From: Ornithodoros turicata | Taxonomy: Eukaryota; Arthropoda; Arachnida; Ixodida; Argasidae | NCBI RefSeq assembly: GCF_037126465.1 | Contig: NW_026999460.1 | Location: forward strand, 1 to 64,000 | Direction of reading: 5' to 3' | Length of the DNA stretch: 64,000 nt | Program-made: the position numbers and the translations under genes | The notes under the pieces: generated by a model | Database searches by the model: none | What the model was told of the DNA's origin: nothing | Seen by the model: only the letters and a program-made list of their open reading frames with translations | Shown: positions 33,690 to 45,722 of the stretch, in pieces | How positions within the stretch are numbered: position 1 is the stretch's first letter | How the letters are laid out: each line of letters starts with the position of its first letter

Positions 33690-34730
33690 ACGATCAAATT
33701 GTAAACATATGCTCAACGTGCAGCTACAGAGCTTCGGCTATTTTTTTACTTTGTATATGTACTTGCTGGCTTGCACTGCGGCTTCCACAGGTGGCGTCGT
33801 CACCGTGGAATATTGACGTCTCGCCGAGACGCACTGTTGTGCCGACCCAAGATCGTGTCACTTCCCTACGCCAGGCCGACGAGCTCCAAGTAGAGGGAAA
33901 CAGCTGTCCTTGGCTGGGAGTGCACGATCAAATTGTAAACATATGCTCAACGTGCAGCAACAGAGCTTCGGCTATTTTTTTACTTTGTATATGTACTTGC
34001 TGGCTTGCACTGCGGCTTCCACAGGTGGCGTCGTCACCGTGGAATATTGACGTCTCGCCGAGACGCACTGTTGTGCCGACCCAAGATCGTGTCACTTCCC
34101 TACGCCAGGCCGACGAGCTCCAAGTAGAGGGAAACAGCTGTCCTTGGCTGGGAGTGCACGATCAAACTGTAAACATATGCTCAACGTGCAGCTACAGAGC
34201 TTCGGCTATTTTTTTACTTTGTATATGTACTTGCTGGCTTGCACTGCGGCTTCCACAGGTGGCGTCGTCACCGTGGAATATTGACGTCTCGCCGAGACGC
34301 ACTGTTGTGCCGACCCAAGATCGTGTCACTTCCCTACGCCAGGCCGACGAGCTCCAAGTAGAGGGAAACAGCTGTCCTTGGCTGGGAGTGCACGATCAAA
34401 CTGTAAACATATGCTCAACGTGCAGCTACAGAGCTTCGGCTATTTTTTTACTTTGTATATGTACTTGCTGGCTTGCACTGCGGCTTCCACAGGTGGCGTC
34501 GTCACCGTGGAATATTGACGTCTCGCCGAGACGCACTGTTGTGCCGACCCAAGATCGTGTCACTTCCCTACGCCAGGCCGACGAGCTCCAAGTAGAGGGA
34601 AACAGCTGTCCTTGGCTGGGAGTGCACGATCAAACTGTAAACATATGCTCAACGTGCAGCTACAGAGCTTCGGCTATTTTTTTACTTTGTATATGTACTT
34701 GCTGGCTTGCACTGCGGCCTCCACAGATGG
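33690..34730 (+). repeat. 234-bp tandem array, about 4.4 units
   Basis: GCTCAACGTGCAG recurs at 33711, 33945, 34179, 34413 and 34647, exactly 234 bp apart. Because 234 is 78 codons, the array stays open as a 335-codon frame (33791-34798) of four near-identical 78-aa repeats. There is no sign that this is a gene: the repeats are equally conserved at all codon positions. A further partial unit at 35118-35325 lies beyond the LINE fragment. Confidence 0.92.
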
Positions 34731-35115
34731 CGTCGTCACCTACCTTGACGCAAACCTACCTGCCCCTATTGACCCTGACGCCACGCGCACAGCAATAAGG
34801 GATTATATCACCATGGTTCATCTCCAAACAGCAAACACTCCAGCAGAATACGCACCTGCCTGTCCGACCAGAGGACTTCCGATACACACTGCCACGCTTA
34901 TACATCGCCTGAGAACGGGAAGTGCCTTCACACCAGCGTTCCTGCATAAGCTCGGACGCACAGAGTCACCATACTGCAGCAGCTGTAGAGAACTATCCGA
35001 TATATGCCATCTTCTCATTTGTTGCGGGAGGTATCACAGCGAAAGGCAATCCCTACTTCAACGTCTTCAGGGCACAGGAACGACTTTACGCTCTTCTAAT
35101 GACCTCACGCATTTT
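34720..35115 (+). pseudogene. LINE ORF2 C-terminal fragment
   Basis: The frame reads ..HTATLIHRLRTGSAFTPAFL.. then CSSCRELSDICHLLICC.. and YHSERQSLL. This is the zinc-knuckle-like tail (CxxC..D..HLL..C..Y..R) found at the end of reverse-transcriptase ORFs of Jockey/R1/I-type non-LTR elements. Only the last 130 residues or so are present. It is joined directly to 234-bp repeat text on both sides. Confidence 0.7.
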
Positions 35116-35325
35116 TTTACCTCGGCTATTTTTTTACTTTGTATATGTACTTGCTGGCTTGCACTGCGGCCTCCACAGGTGGCGTCGTCACCGTGGAACA
35201 TTGACATCTCGGCGAGACGAACTGTTGTGCCGACCCAAGATCGTGTCACTTCCCTACGCCAGGCCGACGAGCTCCAAGTAGAGCGAAACAGCTGTCCTTG
35301 ACTGGGAGTGCACGATCAAATTGTA

Positions 35326-35353
35326 AACATATATATATATATATATATATATA
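35326..35353. repeat. (AT)n microsatellite at the satellite boundary
   Basis: About 13 AT units separate the 234-bp repeat remnant from the first unit of the 288-bp array. Confidence 0.9.
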
Positions 35354-38300
35354 AAGAGGGGGAAAGCCATTAAAAAAATAAGCAAATGATGCTAGACGTG
35401 TTTGAAACTCAAACTTACAGATTAAAATGGCTTCTATGGCTGCACCTAGAGAAACAGATACTCAATGAACGATGCGACAGCACCAGAGGACACGTGTTTC
35501 GCCGTGTTTGCGGCTCGTCGGCCCTGGGTAGCTGCGCATCGTTCGGGATTGGCAAACCAGGGGTCACTCAGCGAGCGATATACACCTGGGAGGGTGACTG
35601 AGCACTCCTCAATGCCACAGTGCAAGCCAGTGAATTATAAAGAGGGGAGAAAAGCCATTAAAAAAATTAGTAAATGATGCTAGACGTGTTTGAAATTCAA
35701 ACTTACAGATTAAGATGGCTTCTATGGCTGCACGTAGAGAAACAGATACTCATTGAACGATGCGACAGCACCAGAGGACACGTGTTTCGCCGTGTTTGCG
35801 GCTCGTCGGCCCTGGGTAGCTGCGCATCGTTCGGGATTGGCAAACCAGGGGTCACTCAGCGAGCGATATACACCTGGGAGGGTGACTGAGCACTCCTCAA
35901 TGCCACAGTGCAAGCCAGTGAATTATAAAGAGGGGAGAAAAGCCATTAAAAAAATTAGTAAATGATGCTAGACGTGTTTGAAATTCAAACTTACAGATTA
36001 AGATGGCTTCTATGGCTGCACGTAGAGAAACAGATACTCATTGAACGATGCGACAGCACCAGAGGACACGTGTTTCGCCGTGTTTGCGGCTCGTCGGCCC
36101 TGGGTAGCTGCGCATCGTTCGGGATTGGCAAACCAGGGGTCACTCAGCGAGCGATATACACCTGGGAGGGTGACTGAGCACTCCTCAATGCCACAGTGCA
36201 AGCCAGTGAATTATAAAGAGGGGAGAAAAGCCATTAAAAAAATTAGTAAATGATGCTAGACGTGTTTGAAATTCAAACTTACAGATTAAGATGGCTTCTA
36301 TGGCTGCACGTAGAGAAACAGATACTCATTGAACGATGCGACAGCACCAGAGGACACGTGTTTCGCCGTGTTTGCGGCTCGTCGGCCCTGGGTAGCTGCG
36401 CATCGTTCGGGATTGGCAAACCAGGGGTCACTCAGCGAGCGATATACACCTGGGAGGGTGACTGAGCACTCCTCAATGCCACAGTGCAAGCCAGTGAATT
36501 ATAAAGAGGGGAGAAAAGCCATTAAAAAAATTAGTAAATGATGCTAGACGTGTTTGAAATTCAAACTTACAGATTAAGATGGCTTCTATGGCTGCACGTA
36601 GAGAAACAGATACTCATTGAACGATGCGACAGCACCAGAGGACACGTGTTTCGCCGTGTTTGCGGCTCGTCGGCCCTGGGTAGCTGCGCATCGTTCGGGA
36701 TTGGCAAACCAGGGGTCACTCAGCGAGCGATATACACCTGGGAGGGTGACTGAGCACTCCTCAATGCCACAGTGCAAGCCAGTGAATTATAAAGAGGGGA
36801 GAAAAGCCATTAAAAAAATTAGTAAATGATGCTAGACGTGTTTGAAATTCAAACTTACAGATTAAGATGGCTTCTATGGCTGCACGTAGAGAAACAGATA
36901 CTCATTGAACGATGCGACAGCACCAGAGGACACGTGTTTCGCCGTGTTTGCGGCTCGTCGGCCCTGGGTAGCTGCGCATCGTTCGGGATTGGCAAACCAG
37001 GGGTCACTCAGCGAGCGATATACACCTGGGAGGGTGACTGAGCACTCCTCAATGCCACAGTGCAAGCCAGTGAATTATAAAGAGGGGAGAAAAGCCATTA
37101 AAAAAATTAGTAAATGATGCTAGACGTGTTTGAAATTCAAACTTACAGATTAAGATGGCTTCTATGGCTGCACGTAGAGAAACAGATACTCATTGAACGA
37201 TGCGACAGCACCAGAGGACACGTGTTTCGCCGTGTTTGCGGCTCGTCGGCCCTGGGTAGCTGCGCATCGTTCGGGATTGGCAAACCAGGGGTCACTCAGC
37301 GAGCGATATACACCTGGGAGGGTGACTGAGCACTCCTCAATGCCACAGTGCAAGCCAGTGAATTATAAAGAGGGGAGAAAAGCCATTAAAAAAATTAGTA
37401 AATGATGCTAGACGTGTTTGAAATTCAAACTTACAGATTAAGATGGCTTCTATGGCTGCACGTAGAGAAACAGATACTCATTGAACGATGCGACAGCACC
37501 AGAGGACACGTGTTTCGCCGTGTTTGCGGCTCGTCGGCCCTGGGTAGCTGCGCATCGTTCGGGATTGGCAAACCAGGGGTCACTCAGCGAGCGATATACA
37601 CCTGGGAGGGTGACTGAGCACTCCTCAATGCCACAGTGCAAGCCAGTGAATTATAAAGAGGGGAGAAAAGCCATTAAAAAAATTAGTAAATGATGCTAGA
37701 CGTGTTTGAAATTCAAACTTACAGATTAAGATGGCTTCTATGGCTGCACGTAGAGAAACAGATACTCATTGAACGATGCGACAGCACCAGAGGACACGTG
37801 TTTCGCCGTGTTTGCGGCTCGTCGGCCCTGGGTAGCTGCGCATCGTTCGGGATTGGCAAACCAGGGGTCACTCAGCGAGCGATATACACCTGGAGGGTGA
37901 CTGAGCACTCCTCAATGCCACAGTGCAAGCCAGTGAATTATAAAGAGGGGAGAAAAGCCATTAAAAAAATTAGTAAATGATGCTAGACGTGTTTGAAATT
38001 CAAACTTACAGATTAAGATGGCTTCTATGGCTGCACGTAGAGAAACAGATACTCATTGAACGATGCGACAGCACCAGAGGACACGTGTTTCGCCGTGTTT
38101 GCGGCTCGTCGGCCCTGGGTAGCTGCGCATCGTTCGGGATTGGCAAACCAGGGGTCACTCAGCGAGCGATATACACCTGGGAGGGTGACTGAGCACTCCT
38201 CAATGCCACAGTGCAAGCCAGTGAATTATAAAGAGGGGAGAAAAGCCATTAAAAAAATTAGTAAATGATGCTAGACGTGTTTGAAATTCAAACTTACAGA

Positions 38301-41300
38301 TTAAGATGGCTTCTATGGCTGCACGTAGAGAAACAGATACTCATTGAACGATGCGACAGCACCAGAGGACACGTGTTTCGCCGTGTTTGCGGCTCGTCGG
38401 CCCTGGGTAGCTGCGCATCGTTCGGGATTGGCAAACCAGGGGTCACTCAGCGAGCGATATACACCTGGGAGGGTGACTGAGCACTCCTCAATGCCACAGT
38501 GCAAGCCAGTGAATTATAAAGAGGGGAGAAAAGCCATTAAAAAAATTAGTAAATGATGCTAGACGTGTTTGAAATTCAAACTTACAGATTAAGATGGCTT
38601 CTATGGCTGCACGTAGAGAAACAGATACTCATTGAACGATGCGACAGCACCAGAGGACACGTGTTTCGCCGTGTTTGCGGCTCGTCGGCCCTGGGTAGCT
38701 GCGCATCGTTCGGGATTGGCAAACCAGGGGTCACTCAGCGAGCGATATACACCTGGGAGGGTGACTGAGCACTCCTCAATGCCACAGTGCAAGCCAGTGA
38801 ATTATAAAGAGGGGAGAAAAGCCATTAAAAAAATTAGTAAATGATGCTAGACGTGTTTGAAATTCAAACTTACAGATTAAGATGGCTTCTATGGCTGCAC
38901 GTAGAGAAACAGATACTCATTGAACGATGCGACAGCACCAGAGGACACGTGTTTCGCCGTGTTTGCGGCTCGTCGGCCCTGGGTAGCTGCGCATCGTTCG
39001 GGATTGGCAAACCAGGGGTCACTCAGCGAGCGATATACACCTGGGAGGGTGACTGAGCACTCCTCAATGCCACAGTGCAAGCCAGTGAATTATAAAGAGG
39101 GGAGAAAAGCCATTAAAAAAATTAGTAAATGATGCTAGACGTGTTTGAAATTCAAACTTACAGATTAAGATGGCTTCTATGGCTGCACGTAGAGAAACAG
39201 ATACTCATTGAACGATGCGACAGCACCAGAGGACACGTGTTTCGCCGTGTTTGCGGCTCGTCGGCCCTGGGTAGCTGCGCATCGTTCGGGATTGGCAAAC
39301 CAGGGGTCACTCAGCGAGCGATATACACCTGGGAGGGTGACTGAGCACTCCTCAATGCCACAGTGCAAGCCAGTGAATTATAAAGAGGGGAGAAAAGCCA
39401 TTAAAAAAATTAGTAAATGATGCTAGACGTGTTTGAAATTCAAACTTACAGATTAAGATGGCTTCTATGGCTGCACGTAGAGAAACAGATACTCATTGAA
39501 CGATGCGACAGCACCAGAGGACACGTGTTTCGCCGTGTTTGCGGCTCGTCGGCCCTGGGTAGCTGCGCATCGTTCGGGATTGGCAAACCAGGGGTCACTC
39601 AGCGAGCGATATACACCTGGGAGGGTGACTGAGCACTCCTCAATGCCACAGTGCAAGCCAGTGAATTATAAAGAGGGGAGAAAAGCCATTAAAAAAATTA
39701 GTAAATGATGCTAGACGTGTTTGAAATTCAAACTTACAGATTAAGATGGCTTCTATGGCTGCACGTAGAGAAACAGATACTCATTGAACGATGCGACAGC
39801 ACCAGAGGACACGTGTTTCGCCGTGTTTGCGGCTCGTCGGCCCTGGGTAGCTGCGCATCGTTCGGGATTGGCAAACCAGGGGTCACTCAGCGAGCGATAT
39901 ACACCTGGGAGGGTGACTGAGCACTCCTCAATGCCACAGTGCAAGCCAGTGAATTATAAAGAGGGGAGAAAAGCCATTAAAAAAATTAGTAAATGATGCT
40001 AGACGTGTTTGAAATTCAAACTTACAGATTAAGATGGCTTCTATGGCTGCACGTAGAGAAACAGATACTCATTGAACGATGCGACAGCACCAGAGGACAC
40101 GTGTTTCGCCGTGTTTGCGGCTCGTCGGCCCTGGGTAGCTGCGCATCGTTCGGGATTGGCAAACCAGGGGTCACTCAGCGAGCGATATACACCTGGGAGG
40201 GTGACTGAGCACTCCTCAATGCCACAGTGCAAGCCAGTGAATTATAAAGAGGGGAGAAAAGCCATTAAAAAAATTAGTAAATGATGCTAGACGTGTTTGA
40301 AATTCAAACTTACAGATTAAGATGGCTTCTATGGCTGCACGTAGAGAAACAGATACTCATTGAACGATGCGACAGCACCAGAGGACACGTGTTTCGCCGT
40401 GTTTGCGGCTCGTCGGCCCTGGGTAGCTGCGCATCGTTCGGGATTGGCAAACCAGGGGTCACTCAGCGAGCGATATACACCTGGGAGGGTGACTGAGCAC
40501 TCCTCAATGCCACAGTGCAAGCCAGTGAATTATAAAGAGGGGAGAAAAGCCATTAAAAAAATTAGTAAATGATGCTAGACGTGTTTGAAATTCAAACTTA
40601 CAGATTAAGATGGCTTCTATGGCTGCACGTAGAGAAACAGATACTCATTGAACGATGCGACAGCACCAGAGGACACGTGTTTCGCCGTGTTTGCGGCTCG
40701 TCGGCCCTGGGTAGCTGCGCATCGTTCGGGATTGGCAAACCAGGGGTCACTCAGCGAGCGATATACACCTGGGAGGGTGACTGAGCACTCCTCAATGCCA
40801 CAGTGCAAGCCAGTGAATTATAAAGAGGGGAGAAAAGCCATTAAAAAAATTAGTAAATGATGCTAGACGTGTTTGAAATTCAAACTTACAGATTAAGATG
40901 GCTTCTATGGCTGCACGTAGAGAAACAGATACTCATTGAACGATGCGACAGCACCAGAGGACACGTGTTTCGCCGTGTTTGCGGCTCGTCGGCCCTGGGT
41001 AGCTGCGCATCGTTCGGGATTGGCAAACCAGGGGTCACTCAGCGAGCGATATACACCTGGGAGGGTGACTGAGCACTCCTCAATGCCACAGTGCAAGCCA
41101 GTGAATTATAAAGAGGGGAGAAAAGCCATTAAAAAAATTAGTAAATGATGCTAGACGTGTTTGAAATTCAAACTTACAGATTAAGATGGCTTCTATGGCT
41201 GCACGTAGAGAAACAGATACTCATTGAACGATGCGACAGCACCAGAGGACACGTGTTTCGCCGTGTTTGCGGCTCGTCGGCCCTGGGTAGCTGCGCATCG

Positions 41301-43087
41301 TTCGGGATTGGCAAACCAGGGGTCATTCAGCGAGCGATATACACCTGGGAGGGTGACTGAGCACTCCTCAATGCCACAGTGCAAGCCAGTGAATTATAAA
41401 GAGGGGAGAAAAGCCATTAAAAAAATTAGTAAATGATGCTAGACGTGTTTGAAATTCAAACTTACAGATTAAGATGGCTTCTATGGCTGCACGTAGAGAA
41501 ACAGATACTCATTGAACGATGCGACAGCACCAGAGGACACGTGTTTCGCCGTGTTTGCGGCTCGTCGGCCCTGGGTAGCTGCGCATCGTTCGGGATTGGC
41601 AAACCAGGGGTCACTCAGCGAGCGATATACACCTGGGAGGGTGACTGAGCACTCCTCAATGCCACAGTGCAAGCCAGTGAATTATAAAGAGGGGAGAAAA
41701 GCCATTAAAAAAATTAGTAAATGATGCTAGACGTGTTTGAAATTCAAACTTACAGATTAAGATGGCTTCTATGGCTGCACGTAGAGAAACAGATACTCAT
41801 TGAACGATGCGACAGCACCAGAGGACACGTGTTTCGCCGTGTTTGCGGCTCGTCGGCCCTGGGTAGCTGCGCATCGTTCGGGATTGGCAAACCAGGGGTC
41901 ACTCAGCGAGCGATATACACCTGGGAGGGTGACTGAGCACTCCTCAATGCCACAGTGCAAGCCAGTGAATTATAAAGAGGGGAGAAAAGCCATTAAAAAA
42001 ATTAGTAAATGATGCTAGACGTGTTTGAAATTCAAACTTACAGATTAAGATGGCTTCTATGGCTGCACGTAGAGAAACAGATACTCATTGAACGATGCGA
42101 CAGCACCAGAGGACACGTGTTTCGCCGTGTTTGCGGCTCGTCGGCCCTGGGTAGCTGCGCATCGTTCGGGATTGGCAAACCAGGGGTCACTCAGCGAGCG
42201 ATATACACCTGGGAGGGTGACTGAGCACTCCTCAATGCCACAGTGCAAGCCAGTGAATTATAAAGAGGGGAGAAAAGCCATTAAAAAAATTAGTAAATGA
42301 TGCTAGACGTGTTTGAAATTCAAACTTACAGATTAAGATGGCTTCTATGGCTGCACGTAGAGAAACAGATACTCATTGAACGATGCGACAGCACCAGAGG
42401 ACACGTGTTTCGCCGTGTTTGCGGCTCGTCGGCCCTGGGTAGCTGCGCATCGTTCGGGATTGGCAAACCAGGGGTCACTCAGCGAGCGATATACACCTGG
42501 GAGGGTGACTGAGCACTCCTCAATGCCACAGTGCAAGCCAGTGAATTATAAAGAGGGGAGAAAAGCCATTAAAAAAATTAGTAAATGATGCTAGACGTGT
42601 TTGAAATTCAAACTTACAGATTAAGATGGCTTCTATGGCTGCACGTAGAGAAACAGATACTCATTGAACGATGCGACAGCACCAGAGGACACGTGTTTCG
42701 CCGTGTTTGCGGCTCGTCGGCCCTGGGTAGCTGCGCATCGTTCGGGATTGGCAAACCAGGGGTCACTCAGCGAGCGATATACACCTGGGAGGGTGACTGA
42801 GCACTCCTCAATGCCACAGTGCAAGCCAGTGAATTATAAAGAGGGGAGAAAAGCCATTAAAAAATTAGTAAATGATGCTAGACGTGTTTGAAATTCAAAC
42901 TTACAGATTAAGATGGCTTCTATGGCTGCACGTAGAGAAACAGATACTCATTGAACGATGCGACAGCACCAGAGGACACGTGTTTCGCCGTGTTTGCGGC
43001 TCGTCGGCCCTGGGTAGCTGCGCATCGTTCGGGATTGGCAAACCAGGGGTCACTCAGCGAGCGATATACACCTGGGAGGGTGACTGA
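35354..43087 (+). repeat. 288-bp satellite array, about 27 units
   Basis: ATGATGCTAGACG recurs at 35386, 35674, 35962 and so on to 42872, 27 times, with 288-bp spacing except for two 287-bp steps (a missing G near 37893 and a missing A near 42864). Units are almost identical; the first unit is the most diverged, and one has a C-to-T change near 41326. Overlapping 60-96-codon frames on both strands in every unit are artefacts. The array ends abruptly inside a THAP exon. Such homogeneity means recent amplification or gene conversion, and the copy number may be under-assembled. Confidence 0.97.
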
Positions 43088-43459
43088 CAAAGCGTGAGAA
43101 GTGGAAACGTGCCATTCCTCGGCATTCAAGGTGGCCGCTTCAGTTTTGACTCTCTTCACACACGTGTCTGCGAGAAGCACTTAGACCACAGCGACGTCGT
43201 GTGGCTCGAGGAACTCGTCATCAACGGTGATAAAGTGCTGCACAAGCGTGGAAAGCATGCTTCGAGAGGATGCAGTGCCGCGCATATGACGGCTGCCGCC
43301 CTATCTGACCACGCCGAAACTGCGAAGCAGTTCCGTGAGACGAGCCCAGGGAAACGGCCCCGTAAAAAGAAAGCGTGCGCCGTTGACACCACCAACGAAC
43401 TCAGTGCTTTTATGGATAGAATCTTAAAGAAAAATTGCTCAGGCAACTGGGGCTTTTGA
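43085..43459 (+). pseudogene. THAP-domain exon fragment, frameshifted
   Basis: Immediately after the last satellite unit one frame reads KREKWKRAIPR. After a shift near 43125 another reads GGRFSFDSLHTRVCEKHLDH.., ending in a stop at 43459. Together these match the second half of a THAP zinc finger (..W..AI.R..., RVCEKH). The first CxxC half is missing, cut by the satellite. A basic stretch (GKRPRKKKA) lies downstream. It could be host-derived or part of a THAP-bearing transposon (P-element or Kolobok type). Confidence 0.65.
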
Positions 43460-44330
43460 GCTGATTTGGCTCCCAGGGATGTTAACTGGTGCAATAATCC
43501 TGTAATCGCGACCGACCGATCGCGTCAAATACTAAGCGGTCATGCAACTGTCTCCGATTAACTGTAGAAAGTCCTCTACGCACTAAATAAAGTACGCATT
43601 ATTAAAGTTGTTTTGCATGGCAGGATAAAAATGCTGCTCGAGATTGATTCACGGAAGCATGTCGAACACATGGCGGTTCCTTTCAGTATCGGAAAAGAAA
43701 TAAGGTAGACACGAGATGACTAAAACAAGAGCTGAACGACAAGGACACAGCGGCTAAATTTCGTGACATGTCTGAGTCAGTCGAGATCTTTTTATAAACC
43801 ATACTTTTGTCTTCATTAGCTTCGCGGCAACAACTGAGAGTAAGTCATCTGGTACCACGTAAAAGAGACTGGTGTGATTGCGATCTGCCGATCGCGTCAA
43901 TTAGTACGCCGTCATGGGCGCAGCAACTGTCTGCGATTAACTGCAGAAGGTCCTCTACGCGCTAAATAAAGTACGGATCATCTTACCACCGTGCCCTATG
44001 CACAAAAACGGCGCTTGAATCTCCGGTTGAGGGTTTGAAGATATGAGACTCGCGACAATACATCCGTGCCAGTCAGAGTGATCGGCAGCAGCTTTCCGCA
44101 TAAAACAAAGCTGAACAGAAAACGATTATTCACATTACAGCTGCTGCAATGGTAGCAGAAAGCCATCGCAACAAATAATTTTCTTGTGGGATGTTTGGAA
44201 AAGCGCAAAAACAACACTGCGTCTGCCGTTCCCATGGCTGGCCCGAGCGGAAGATTCTACCGGGTTCCGATCGCGGCGCCGCCACGCGGCTCCCGTTGTC
44301 CCTAGGCCAACTTTTTGACGGAGCTGCATG
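43460..44330. other. Unassigned stretch with a diverged duplication
   Basis: No gene seen. GACCGATCGCGTCAA..ACTGTCTCCGATTAACTG..AAGTCCTCTACGC (43513-43580) recurs diverged at 43885-43970, an imperfect duplication about 370 bp apart. Confidence 0.5.
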
Positions 44331-44336
44331 ACCAGA

Positions 44337-45722
44337 AAGCTATCAAGGGACCGTGGTACTACCCTAGCCTCGATGTTTTAGTAATATGTATCATACCCTT
44401 GTTTGCTCACACATTCAGAAACACTGGGTAAAACGGTGCACGCATGACACGATAGCGCTGTATTTTACAACAAAGCACATCCTTTCTCTTGCGGTATAGA
44501 GACGTCTTAATCCAAGCGACCTTGCTGACCACTGCTCACTGTTTGGTGTTTGTGGTCAGTAGTAATCTCGAAAAGCGAGTGACAAGCTATCAAGGGACTG
44601 TGGTACTACCCTAGCCTCGATGTTTTAGTAAAATGTATCATACCCTTGTTTGCTCACACATTCAGAAACACTGGGTAAAACGGTGCTATTCTCGTGTATG
44701 TGGCCAACAGCGAGGTACATAGGCAATCAAATTTTTGGCTGTGTCGCATGTAGCATGTCATCTCTAGCATGCGTCAAGCCTCCCACCGACCGCAACTTAT
44801 TTTGCTCTGGCAGTGTTACCACACCCCGATTCCCCCATACGAACGAGCAGCTTACTGTGTAAGGCGACGGCATTCAAGAGGATGCAGCTCCCGTACTTTA
44901 TGTAGAGTGCCAGGAAAGGAATAGGTGGTCCACCGAACACTGTAAGCAATCAAAATACAAAAAAATCACCATAAACATCCGACTTCAGTTTTGAAGTTGC
45001 TGACTGCAAAATAGAAGCTTTAGCGTTAAGAATTGACATCGCATTTCACATGTCCTGGAAGTCATTGTTCGAGCTATTCCAAGGTCTTTGGAGCTGTACA
45101 AGGTAAGATAATCTTGTTCGGGCGTTGTCTAAGTATATACTTTGCGTGGTCATCCCTGAACAAAGTAAGTAACTACGTATGCAAGTAAATAAGTAAGTAG
45201 GTAGGTAGGTAGTTAGACACAGACAGACAGACAGACAGACAGACAGATAGATAGACGGATGGATGGATGGATGGATAGATAGATAGATATACGTGGTAGA
45301 AGTACGTAACCGAGATTACGGAGCGGAATACTAACACCAATTTCGCAGTAACATCGATCACTGGACGGCCGCCACACGACGGCTCCTGGAAGACGCTGCG
45401 GGGTACATATCGTAGTGATCGGTTCATTCACTGATCTTTGCATGAGACAAAATGGCAATGGGTGTACCAGGTGCCATATATCGTTCCGTATATGGTAATA
45501 CCAGGCGCACTAGTTTGGTTTTATTCCGGAAAAGAAGGTCGCATCTTTGAAATCACACCGATAAATGTAATTCTCATTAACGCATGACACGATAGCGCTG
45601 TATTTTACAACAAAGCACATCCTTTCTCTTGCGGTATAGAGACGTCTTAATCCAAGCGACCTTGCTGACCACTGCTCACTGTTTGGTGTTTGTGGTCAGT
45701 AGTAATCTCGAAAAGCGAGTGA
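44337..45722 (+). repeat. Tandem duplication with one copy internally deleted
   Basis: Segment A (44337-44439) is repeated at 44584-44685, and segment B (44440-44582) at 45580-45722. The order A-B-A-C-B is explained by tandem duplication of a 1.14 kb unit A-C-B (44584-45722) followed by loss of C (about 0.9 kb) from the first copy. The copies are nearly identical, so this is recent. Confidence 0.85.
45177..45292 (+). repeat. Compound tetranucleotide microsatellite
   Basis: Runs of GTAA/GTAG, then CAGA, then TAGA/TGGA, lie inside segment C of the duplication. Confidence 0.95.

Noticed and set aside
33791..34798. 335-codon open frame of four 78-aa repeats
   Set aside because: It is an artefact of a 234-bp satellite unit whose length is divisible by three. 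All codon positions are equally conserved.
32205..43087. CRISPR-like array
   Set aside because: The repeats are 234 and 288 bp with no spacer structure, in animal DNA. This is a satellite.
35386..43180. Dozens of 60-96-codon frames on both strands
   Set aside because: They are the same satellite unit read in several phases, ending at unit-specific stops, with no gene context.
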